A DNA stretch of 7,017 bases from an uncultured Eubacteriales bacterium (lineage in GTDB: Bacteria; Bacillota; Clostridia; Christensenellales; CAG-138), in NCBI GenBank assembly GCA_902768995.1, contig CACXNN010000096.1, positions 1 to 7,017 on the forward strand, in the 5' to 3' direction. The translations under genes and the position numbers were made by a program. Below the pieces are notes generated by a model. The model was not told the origin of the DNA and did not search any database. It worked only from the letters and a program-made list of their open reading frames with translations. Shown here piece after piece: positions 1-6,320 of this stretch. Position 1 is the stretch's first letter, and every line of letters begins with the position of its first letter.

Positions 1-1250
1 TCCATGCACTGGTTGAAGGTATCGAAGTAGTTCTCGTTCTTGGAGAAGCCGTCCTTGAAGCCCACGGGCATGATGTGCTTGCGGCGATACTCCACGGGGT
101 CCAGGCCCAGGGCCTTGCACACGTCGTCCGTGTGGCTCTCATAGGCGAACATGGCCTGGGGGATGCCGTAGCCCCGCATGGCGCCCGATACGGACTTGTT
201 GGTGTACACCGTGTAGGCGTCGCACTCCACGTTGGGGCAGGGGTACATCTGAGGGAAGCAGCCCATGCCTTTGGCAGCGATGGAATGGCCGTGGGAGGCG
301 TAGGCGCCCTGGTCGGAGAACATTTCAAGCTTTCTGGCCACATAGGTGCCGTCGGGCCGCACGTAGGAGATGATGTGGAACTTGATGGCGTGACGGACCC
401 GATTGCTGATGAAGGTGTCCTCCCGGGGGATGTCGATCTTCACCAGCCGACCGCCCAGCTCCCGGCAGACCCAGGCGCAGAGGGGCTCGTACAGGGTGTC
501 CTGCTTGTTGCCGAAGCCGCCGCCGATGTAGGGTTTGATGATGCGGACGGAGCCCCAGGGCACCCCGATAGCTTGGCCCACCGTGCGGCGCACGATATGG
601 GGGATCTGGGTGGAGGACACCACCACGGTCTTGCCCGCCTCCTCATAGGCGTAGCAGATAAAGTTTTCGATGTGGCAATGCTGCACCGTGGGCGTAGTGT
701 ACCACTTGTCGATACAGACGAGGCCCTCCTCTTTCCGGGCTTCCTCATAGTTGCCGTTGCGGATGGAGGTGTGCTTCAGGATGTTGTGGGGGAAGGCATC
801 GTGGAGCTGGGGCTGGCCATCCTGCATGGCCTCGATGGGGTCCAGCACGAAGGGCAGCGTCTCGTATTCCACCTTCACAAGCCTGGCGGCCTGAGCGCAG
901 GCCACCTCGTTTTCCGCCACCACCGCCGCCACGTCGTCGCCGTAGTAGCGAACGTGCTGGTTCAGCAGGAGCCGGTCCGCCACGTCCTGATGGGCTTCCT
1001 CCACGGACCAGGGGTGTCCGGCTGTGGGGAAGGGGATGTTGGGCACGTCGAAGCAGGTGAAGATCCGCACGACGCCCGGCACCTTCATGGCTTCGGAGAT
1101 GTCCACCGATTTGACGAAGCCATGGGCGATGGTGGAGCGCACCACCCGGATGAGCAGGGCGCTCTTGTCGCATAGATCGTCCGTGTACTTGGCGCGTCCG
1201 GTCACCTTGTCGAACGCATCCACACGGGGCACGCTTTTTCCTACGATCAT
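1..1250 (-). CDS. xdhA: Xanthine dehydrogenase, molybdenum-binding subunit XdhA (N-terminal 416 residues; cut by window edge)
   Basis: This subunit carries the molybdopterin site that oxidises hypoxanthine to xanthine and xanthine to urate (possibly the reverse in anaerobes) in the cytoplasm, working with separate FAD and 2Fe-2S subunits. Reading the reverse strand from ATG 1250-1248 gives an open frame to the edge, starting MIVGKSVPRVDAFDKVTGRA. This is the typical a/b-hammerhead opening of the family. Further on are the STQIPH segment (Gln about 215), the glycine-rich GGGFGNK loop (about 243-249) and AMRGYGIPQ (about 357-365, with the conserved active-site Arg 359). E. coli XdhA is about 750 residues, so roughly the last 45% is missing, including the region expected to hold the catalytic Glu. 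The start is fixed by AAGGAGG at 1257-1263, six bases upstream, which overlaps the stop of the adenine deaminase gene. The two are therefore probably cotranscribed and coupled. The small subunits, expected beyond position 1, are not seen. Xanthine dehydrogenase is preferred over an aldehyde or CO dehydrogenase because the QIPHIVRRTVGQA and YIGGGFGNKQDTLYEPL segments follow XdhA closely (family match recalled, not searched). Confidence 0.93.
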   Translation of the reverse strand, partial: MIVGKSVPRVDAFDKVTGRAKYTDDLCDKSALLIRVVRSTIAHGFVKSVDISEAMKVPGVVRIFTCFDVPNIPFPTAGHPWSVEEAHQDVADRLLLNQHVRYYGDDVAAVVAENEVACAQAARLVKVEYETLPFVLDPIEAMQDGQPQLHDAFPHNILKHTSIRNGNYEEARKEEGLVCIDKWYTTPTVQHCHIENFICYAYEEAGKTVVVSSTQIPHIVRRTVGQAIGVPWGSVRIIKPYIGGGFGNKQDTLYEPLCAWVCRELGGRLVKIDIPREDTFISNRVRHAIKFHIISYVRPDGTYVARKLEMFSDQGAYASHGHSIAAKGMGCFPQMYPCPNVECDAYTVYTNKSVSGAMRGYGIPQAMFAYESHTDDVCKALGLDPVEYRRKHIMPVGFKDGFSKNENYFDTFNQCM

Positions 1251-1256
1251 AGATGT

Positions 1257-1263
1257 CCTCCTT
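1257..1263 (-). promoter_or_regulatory. Ribosome binding site of xdhA
   Basis: The reverse strand reads AAGGAGG, a near-perfect Shine-Dalgarno sequence, six bases before the xdhA ATG. It overlaps the TAA stop of the upstream adenine deaminase frame (1264-1262). The arrangement favours translational coupling, and it means xdhA can still be initiated independently even though the upstream gene is frameshifted. Confidence 0.85.
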
Positions 1264-2936
1264 ACTGAATGAACTGCATCTTGGTCACGTGGAACACGCC
1301 CATATCCGTGATCCGCACATGGGGTATCACCGGCAGGGCGATGAAGGAAAGGGTCACGAAGGGATCGCCGTCCGCATATTCGCCGATGGAACGGAAGGCG
1401 GTGAGCAAAGCTTCTTGACGGGAAATGATCTCCTGGAGGGGCAGATCGCTCATCAGGCCTGCGATGGGCATGGGGAGCTGGGCCAGGACCTTGCCGCGGC
1501 TCACCACCACGAAGCCGCCGGAGGAAGCCTCCAAGGCATCCACCGCCGCCAGCATGTCCCCGTCGTTGTCTCCCACCACGATCAGGTTGTGGGAGTCGTG
1601 GCCCACGGTGGAGGCGATAGCGCCGTTGGCAAGGTGCATCCCCTTGAGGATGCCCACGCCCACCCGGCCGGAGGACATATGCCGTTCGAAGACAGCCGCC
1701 TTTAGAAGGTCAGGCGTGGCCACGAACTTGCCGTCCTGCTGGGGCACGGTCTCATAGGTCAGATTGGTGATCAGCTCGCCGGGGACCAGGTTGACGACGG
1801 GCATATCCTCATGGACGGGCAGGTCCAATATGCCAGGCTTGCGCGGCGCCAGATGGACGCTGTTGTAGATGCGGGGGTCCCGCTTCAGGAGCGTATCGGG
1901 ATGGGGCTGGAACTGGATGCCGTTAGAAAACACCATGAGGGCGTTGAAGTCCGTCAGATTGTCGAAGAGGACCATGTCCGCCCGATACCCGGGGGCGATG
2001 GCCCCGTAGCGCTGGAGGCCGTAGGTCTCGGCTCTGGATGGCTTCGATAGGGGGGATGCCGTTGGCCACCGCCCGGCGCAAAATGTAATTGATATGGCCC
2101 TCCCGTTCGATGTCGCCTAGGTGCTTGTCGTCGGTGCAGAAGAGCATCCGGCGGGTGGGGAGATGGTTCTCGGCCACCTGGCGCATGAGCTCCTCTATGC
2201 CGCGGCAGGCGGAACCAAGGCGGATATGGATGCGCATGCCCTTACTCAGCTTCTCGTACAGCTCGTCATACTGAGAGCATTCGTGATCGGTCCGAGGCCC
2301 GGCGATGCAGTAGGCGTTCAGCTCGTCCCCGGAAAGCAGGGGCGCATGGCCGTCGATGGGCCGCCGCTCGAACAGCTTCAGCTTGTCCAGCATCTCGCCG
2401 TCGCCGTTGACGACCGCCACATAATCCATAACTTCGCCGAGGCCGATGACCCGCTTCTGGTGCATGAAGGGCTCCATGTCGCTGGCCACCAGCTTGGCGC
2501 CGCTGGTCTCGAAGCTGGTGCAGGGCACGCAGGAGGGGATCATAAGGAAGACGGAGAGAGGGGCCCATTCCGTCTGATCCAACATGTACTGGATGCCGTC
2601 CGTGCCGCAGACGTTAGCGATCTCATGGGGATCAGCGATGACGGTGGTGGTGCCCTGCTTCAGCACGCACTCGGCGAACCGCAGGGGATGGGCCATGGAG
2701 GATTCTATATGCACATGGCCGTCGATGAGGCCAGGGCAGAGGAAAGCGCCGTTAGCGTCGATCTCCTCCCGGCCGGAATAGGTACCGATGCCCAGGATGA
2801 CGCCGTCGCGCATAGCTACGTCGCCCTTTTCGATGGTGCCGGTGAACACGTTGACGATGTTGGCGTTCTTGATGACCAGGGCGGCGTTGCGTGCGGTGGC
2901 GTTCAGGATTGCGTTGCGTAATCTGTTCTTGTCCAT
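1262..2936 (-). pseudogene. ade: Adenine deaminase, frameshifted by an apparent ~17-nt deletion
   Basis: Adenine deaminase (AdeC-type amidohydrolase) converts adenine to hypoxanthine and ammonia in the cytoplasm. The start is ATG 2936-2934, with GGGAGG eight bases upstream; an in-frame start at 2969 would fall upstream of this RBS. The first frame is intact for 301 residues. It shows PGLIDGHVHIESS (metal His 74 and 76), ADPHEIANVCG (about 101-111), GLGEVMDY (Glu 168), DGHAP (His 197), TDHE (about 216-219) and FCTDDKH (about 266-272). It stops matching after IEAIQ (Gln at 2036-2034). The match resumes in another frame at 2029 with ETYGLQRYGAIAPGYRAD and continues to TAA 1264-1262 through STVGHDSHN, LPMPIAGLMSD and PFVTLSFIALPVIP, the usual C-terminal domain. 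Homologues have about seven residues (like MATINTA) between these parts; here only four bases remain, so about 17 nt are missing. Reconstructed length is about 563 residues, normal for the family. Without correction the first frame runs into unrelated sequence ending at 1923. It may be a true recent mutation or an assembly error. Family assignment is near certain; functional status is unknown. Confidence 0.9.
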
Positions 2937-2944
2937 CTTTCTAT

Positions 2945-2950
2945 CCTCCC
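2945..2950 (-). promoter_or_regulatory. Ribosome binding site of the adenine deaminase gene
   Basis: The reverse strand reads GGGAGG, eight bases before the ATG at 2936. This decides the start: the in-frame start at 2969 lies upstream of this RBS and would overlap the likely promoter. Confidence 0.7.
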
Positions 2951-2957
2951 ATTTGGA

Positions 2958-2966
2958 AGTATAGCA
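2958..2966 (-). promoter_or_regulatory. Extended -10 promoter for the leftward ade-xdhA unit
   Basis: The reverse strand reads TGCTATACT, an extended -10 element (TGn followed by a five-of-six match to TATAAT). No good -35 box sits 16-18 bases upstream (best is TTCCAA at 2986-2981). Transcription would start near 2951, leaving a leader of only about 15 nt, enough for the Shine-Dalgarno but not for a riboswitch. Assigned from consensus only. Confidence 0.5.
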
Positions 2967-3034
2967 CAAAAGGCAAAAAGTTGGAAGACGGACAAATTAT
3001 TTTTTTGAAAGATATACGCTTTTGTTCCCACCTA

Positions 3035-3043
3035 TGGTATACT
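3035..3043 (+). promoter_or_regulatory. Extended -10 promoter for the rightward hydantoinase-mocA-guaD unit
   Basis: TGGTATACT is an extended -10 element closely matching the one facing the other way at 2958-2966. A -35 box at standard spacing is poor (TACGCT at 3015-3020); TTGAAA at 3005-3010 is too far upstream. The predicted start is near 3050, giving a leader of about 20 nt. A second possible pair is TTGTTC (3022-3027) with TATATA (3045-3050), but its start site would fall in the ribosome binding site. Confidence 0.5.
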
Positions 3044-3055
3044 TTATATAACAAT

Positions 3056-3062
3056 AGGAGGG
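3056..3062 (+). promoter_or_regulatory. Ribosome binding site of the hydantoinase-family gene
   Basis: AGGAGGG lies seven bases before the ATG at 3070 but only one base before the in-frame ATG at 3064. Spacing therefore supports initiation at 3070. Confidence 0.85.
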
Positions 3063-3069
3063 CATGTGT

Positions 3070-4440
3070 ATGCGCATACTGATCAAGAACGCTTTTCTGG
3101 TCCTGGAGGACAGGGTGGAGCTGGGGGATCTGCTGACCGACGGGCGAACCATCGCCCAGGTGGGCGGCGTTATCGACGGGCCCTGCGACAAGGTGATCGA
3201 TGCGAAGGGCTGCTATGTGTTCCCCGGGTTCATCGACACCCATACCCACTTCGATCTGGAGGTGGGCAGCACCGTTACGGCGGACAACTTCGTGACCGGT
3301 ACCAAGGCCGCCGTGGTGGGCGGCACCACCACGGTACTGGACTTTGCCACCCAGGAACGGGGCATGACGCTGATGGAAGCCTTCCACAAGTGGGAGAATA
3401 AGGCCAAAAACAGCAGCTGCAACTACGGCTTCCACATGGCTATGTCTGAGTGGAACGACGCGCGCATCGCCGAGATACCGCTGATGATCGAAAACGGTGT
3501 CACCTCCTTCAAGATGTACATGGTTTACGACAACATGCGATTGAGCGACGGCGTTATGTACGAAGCCATCAAGTATCTGGCGAAAGAGGATTGCATTATC
3601 GGCATCCATTGCGAGAACGACGATATCCTCAAGGCCCGGGTGAAGGAGCTAAAGGCGGCGGGGAAGACTGGCTCCCGGTATCACGCCGTGTCCCGGCCCA
3701 ACATCGTGGAGGCGGACGGCGTCGGTCGGCTCATGGACGCTGCCTATCTCGCTGGCGGTCCCGCCTGGGTGGTCCATCTCTCTACCAAGGAGGGCCTGGC
3801 CATCGCCCGTCGGGCCCGGGAACGGGGCCAGGAGGTGTATTTGGAGAGCTGTCCCCAATACCTGGTGCTGGAGGAAAGCATGTACGACGCTCCCGACGGG
3901 GCTAAGTTCATCATGTCGCCGCCCCTCCGGTCGAAAGATGACCAGGAAGCCCTGCTCAAAGCCATGGCAGCCGGAGAGATCGACTGGATCGGCACGGACC
4001 ACTGCTCCTTCACCATGGCCCAGAAGGCGGTAGGAAAGGACGACTTTTCCAAGACGCCTAACGGCGGTGCGGGCGTGCAGAACCGGGCCGAGATCGTCTA
4101 TACCCGGGCGGTGAAGGGAGGATATCTCGACATAGTGGAAATGGGTCAGCTCCTGTCCACCCGGGCGGCTAAACTCTTCGGCTTGTACCCCCGCAAGGGC
4201 GCCCTGCAGGCGGGGAGCGACGCGGATATCGTCATCTTCGACCCCGATGCGCCTCACGCCATCCACGCCGCCACCAACCTGCATAACTGCGACAACTCCC
4301 CCTACGAGGGGTATGAAGCCGCAGGCAAGGCCCGGGACGTGCTCCTGAACGGCCAGCTGGTCGTAGAGAACGGTCAGCTCGTCGCACCCGGCAAGGGCGA
4401 ATACGTCCATCGGGACCGGTGCGGTCGGTATCGGAAATGA
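3070..4440 (+). CDS. hydA: Dihydropyrimidinase / D-hydantoinase family cyclic amidohydrolase
   Basis: Cytoplasmic metal-dependent amidohydrolases of this family hydrolyse cyclic ureides such as dihydropyrimidines and 5-substituted hydantoins. The predicted 456 residues match the family length of about 460. The full binuclear metal set is present: DTHTHFD (His 58, His 60), TSFKMYM (Lys 148, the carbamylated lysine), IHCEN (His 180), VHLST (His 236) and GTDHC (Asp 310). Tyr 153 sits where these enzymes have a substrate-contacting tyrosine. The start at 3070 is chosen from ribosome binding site spacing; an ATG at 3064 is in frame. The stop overlaps the mocA start as ATGA, so this is the first gene of a three-gene operon. 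The late loop reads NGGAGVQNRAEIVY, whereas classical hydantoinases have a proline in a GVE/D-type segment, so the true substrate may not be a classical hydantoin. The purine setting, and the related hyuA/hydA gene in purine/urate clusters, suggest a ring-opening step in purine breakdown; that role is inferred. An allantoinase role is less likely because the sequence looks more like dihydropyrimidinase. Confidence 0.9.
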   Translation: MRILIKNAFLVLEDRVELGDLLTDGRTIAQVGGVIDGPCDKVIDAKGCYVFPGFIDTHTHFDLEVGSTVTADNFVTGTKAAVVGGTTTVLDFATQERGMTLMEAFHKWENKAKNSSCNYGFHMAMSEWNDARIAEIPLMIENGVTSFKMYMVYDNMRLSDGVMYEAIKYLAKEDCIIGIHCENDDILKARVKELKAAGKTGSRYHAVSRPNIVEADGVGRLMDAAYLAGGPAWVVHLSTKEGLAIARRARERGQEVYLESCPQYLVLEESMYDAPDGAKFIMSPPLRSKDDQEALLKAMAAGEIDWIGTDHCSFTMAQKAVGKDDFSKTPNGGAGVQNRAEIVYTRAVKGGYLDIVEMGQLLSTRAAKLFGLYPRKGALQAGSDADIVIFDPDAPHAIHAATNLHNCDNSPYEGYEAAGKARDVLLNGQLVVENGQLVAPGKGEYVHRDRCGRYRK

Positions 4441-5015
4441 AGCTGGCCTGTTTGCTGACGGCGGCCGGCTCCGGCAGCCGCTTCGGAGAGGATAAGCTAC
4501 GGCTGCCCGTAGCGGGGCAGCCCATGGGCGTCCACGCATTGGACGTGCTGCAGGCGTCTCCCTTTGCCCTGCGGGTGCTGGTCACCAGTGCGGACAAGGA
4601 ATATCTGATGGAAGCGGCCCGGGAGAGGGGCTTTGCCGTAGTCGTCAACGCTGCGCCGGAACAGGGCATGAGCTCCAGCGTACGGCTGGGTACGGCGCAT
4701 ATCTGCCAGACGGGCGCGTATGATGGGATACTGTACGCCGTGGCCGATCAGCCCAACCTGAAGGCTTCCACCGTGGAACAGTTGACGAAGGCCTTTGAAA
4801 GGGAGCCGGACTGCATCTGGGCTCCGGAAGCGGGAGGGAAGCGGGGGAACCCGGTGCTCTTTCCGGCTTCCCTGTTCGAGGAGCTATTGAATGTGACGGG
4901 GGACAGAGGCGGTCGCCAGGTGATCGCCGCCCATGAGGATTTGCTGCGGACGGTGGCCGTGCCGCCGGAGGAGCTGCGGGATATCGACACGAAGGAGGAC
5001 ATGCAATCATGCTGA
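4437..5015 (+). CDS. mocA: Molybdenum cofactor cytidylyltransferase (MocA/YgfJ-like nucleotidyltransferase)
   Basis: MocA-type enzymes transfer CMP from CTP to molybdopterin-Mo, giving the cytosine-dinucleotide cofactor used by xanthine dehydrogenase-family hydroxylases. The 192-residue product opens with the nucleotide-binding signature LTAAGSGSRFGEDKL (residues 7-21, with Arg 15 and Lys 20). It continues with NAAPEQGMSSSVRLG (71-85), AVADQP (101-106), a GNPVLFP segment (137-143), GDRGGRQVI (155-163) and a C-terminal DIDTKED (182-188). These match the MobA-like NTP transferase fold and specifically the MocA pattern GMSSS / DQP / GDRG. The length is usual. The start at ATG 4437 overlaps the hydantoinase stop (ATGA) with no strong Shine-Dalgarno, so it probably depends on coupling; a GTG at 4419 is possible but less likely. 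The 3' end overlaps guaD by seven bases. Serving the divergently encoded XdhA is an inference from context. A MobA (GMP-transferring) role is less likely next to xdhA. Confidence 0.87.
   Translation: MKLACLLTAAGSGSRFGEDKLRLPVAGQPMGVHALDVLQASPFALRVLVTSADKEYLMEAARERGFAVVVNAAPEQGMSSSVRLGTAHICQTGAYDGILYAVADQPNLKASTVEQLTKAFEREPDCIWAPEAGGKRGNPVLFPASLFEELLNVTGDRGGRQVIAAHEDLLRTVAVPPEELRDIDTKEDMQSC
4992..4998 (+). promoter_or_regulatory. Ribosome binding site of guaD inside the end of mocA
   Basis: AAGGAGG lies ten bases before the guaD ATG at 5009, within the last codons of mocA. The spacing is slightly long. An ATG at 5001 is closer but belongs to the mocA frame, so 5009 is the guaD start. Confidence 0.7.
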
Positions 5016-6265
5016 CCGCATTGAAAGGCAACATCCTGGAAGCATTGTCGCCTGACACGCTGGGCATCCATCCCAACAGCTATCTTGTTTTGGAAGACGG
5101 ACGGGTGGCAGGGATCTATCCCGTCCTGCCGGACAACATCACGGAAGCACAGGTGGAGGATTTCGGGGATGCCCTGATCCTGCAAAGCTTCGCCGACATG
5201 CACCTGCACGGCCCCCAGTACGAGTTCATGGGCACCGGCATGGACCGTCCTCTGCTCCAATGGCTGGACACCTATGCGTTTCCCACGGAAGCCAGGTATG
5301 CGAACATCGACTATGCCCGGGAGAAGTATCGTATCTTGGCCCACGATCTGATCCAAAACGGCACCACCCGGGTCTGCATGTTTTCCTCCCTGCATACGGA
5401 TGCCACGTTGATCCTTATGGAGGAGCTGGAAAAAGCGGGCGTCACCGGGTATGTGGGCAAGGTGAACATGGATCGGAACGCTCCGCCCTACCTGTGTGAG
5501 ACCACGGAGGAAAGCGAAAGGGAGACCCTGCGCTGGTTGGAGAAATGCAAGCGCTTCACGCTGGTGAAGCCTATCCTGACTCCGCGGTTCGCGCCCTCCT
5601 GCTCGCCTGAGCTCCTGTCCTTCCTGGGCAAGCTGAAGGAAGAGCGGGATCTACCCGTCCAGTCCCACCTGTCGGAGAACACGGGGGAGATCGCCTTGGT
5701 GGCGCAGCTGTTCCCCGACTGCCGGCAGTATTGGGAGGTATACGACAAGTACGGCCTTTTCGACAGCAAAACGCTCATGGCCCACTGTGTCCACAGCGAC
5801 AGGCGGGAGCGAGCCGCCATGCGGATGCGGGGCGTACACCCGGTCCACTGCGCCAGCTCCAACAACTCCCTCATGAGCGGCATCAGCCCCGTGGCGGACA
5901 TGCTGCGGGAGGGGCAGGCCGTATGCCTGGGCTCCGACGTGTCCGGCGGCACCACCCTCTCCATGCTGCATACCATGGCCAACTCCATCAACGCTTCGAA
6001 GGACCGGGGCAGTATGAAGCAGGACGTGAGCCAGGCCATCTCCATCGAGCAGGCCTACTACATGGCCACCGGAGCCGGGCAGGCATTCCTGGGACATGGG
6101 ATCGGATTTCAGGCAGGGGAGCCCCTCCACGCCATCGTGCTGGACGACACGGGGCTTCCGAAGCTCCCCAACATTACCCTGCGGGAGCGGCTTCTCCGGG
6201 CCGTGTACCGGCTGGACGATCGGCATATCCGGGCCGTCTACAGCGAAGGGGTCCGCCGTCTCTGA
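5009..6265 (+). CDS. guaD: Guanine deaminase (amidohydrolase superfamily)
   Basis: Guanine deaminase converts guanine to xanthine and ammonia in the cytoplasm, supplying substrate to xanthine dehydrogenase. The 418-residue product has the usual length. Metal ligands expected for mononuclear deaminases are in place: MHLH (His 65, His 67), QSHLSEN (His 220, Glu 223), AHCVH (His 259, His 262) and GSDVSGG (Asp 310). GuaD-specific stretches include a LLQWLDTYAFPTEARY-type segment (82-97), GKVNMDRNAPPYL (150-162) and TPRFAPSCSPE (191-201), which line up with E. coli GuaD as I recall it. Two details differ from the usual form: the first motif is SFADMHLH rather than PGFxDTHxH, and the loop after HCVH reads CASSNNSLMSG rather than CPTSNLxLGSG. 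It is the last gene of the operon, overlapping mocA by seven bases and followed by a terminator 16 bases after its stop. An 8-oxoguanine or other aminopurine deaminase remains possible but is less likely. Confidence 0.9.
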   Translation: MLTALKGNILEALSPDTLGIHPNSYLVLEDGRVAGIYPVLPDNITEAQVEDFGDALILQSFADMHLHGPQYEFMGTGMDRPLLQWLDTYAFPTEARYANIDYAREKYRILAHDLIQNGTTRVCMFSSLHTDATLILMEELEKAGVTGYVGKVNMDRNAPPYLCETTEESERETLRWLEKCKRFTLVKPILTPRFAPSCSPELLSFLGKLKEERDLPVQSHLSENTGEIALVAQLFPDCRQYWEVYDKYGLFDSKTLMAHCVHSDRRERAAMRMRGVHPVHCASSNNSLMSGISPVADMLREGQAVCLGSDVSGGTTLSMLHTMANSINASKDRGSMKQDVSQAISIEQAYYMATGAGQAFLGHGIGFQAGEPLHAIVLDDTGLPKLPNITLRERLLRAVYRLDDRHIRAVYSEGVRRL

Positions 6266-6281
6266 GTGCATCATCGTCAAT

Positions 6282-6320
6282 AAAAGCGTCCATCCTATGA
6301 AAAAGGATGTGACGCTTTTT
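6282..6320 (+). terminator. Intrinsic terminator after guaD
   Basis: Bases 6282-6296 pair with 6304-6319 as a 15-bp stem (AAAAGCGTC then CATCCT against AGGATG then GACGCTTTT), with one bulged T at 6310 and a seven-base loop. A run of five Ts ends at 6320. Because the stem starts with four As, it could also act on the reverse strand. It closes the hydantoinase-mocA-guaD unit. Confidence 0.92.

Noticed and set aside
75..1175. Long plus-strand open frame of 366 codons opposite xdhA
   Set aside because: It is the antisense shadow of a high-GC gene. Its product is low-complexity Gly/Ala/Val/His-rich with no family resemblance, while the opposite strand gives a clear XdhA.
2121..2921. Plus-strand open frame of 266 codons opposite the adenine deaminase gene
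   Set aside because: Antisense shadow with the same Gly/Ala/Val/His-rich composition; the minus strand encodes conserved deaminase motifs throughout.
2981..2993. 13-base identity between the intergenic region (TTGGAAGACGGAC) and 5090-5102 inside guaD
   Set aside because: The second copy encodes the ordinary N-terminal segment LEDGR of the amidohydrolase. The match is short and unaccompanied by other shared sequence, so chance is the simplest explanation.
2941..3609. Minus-strand open frame crossing the intergenic region and the 5' part of the hydantoinase gene
   Set aside because: It covers both promoters and is antisense to a strongly conserved gene; no recognisable domain.
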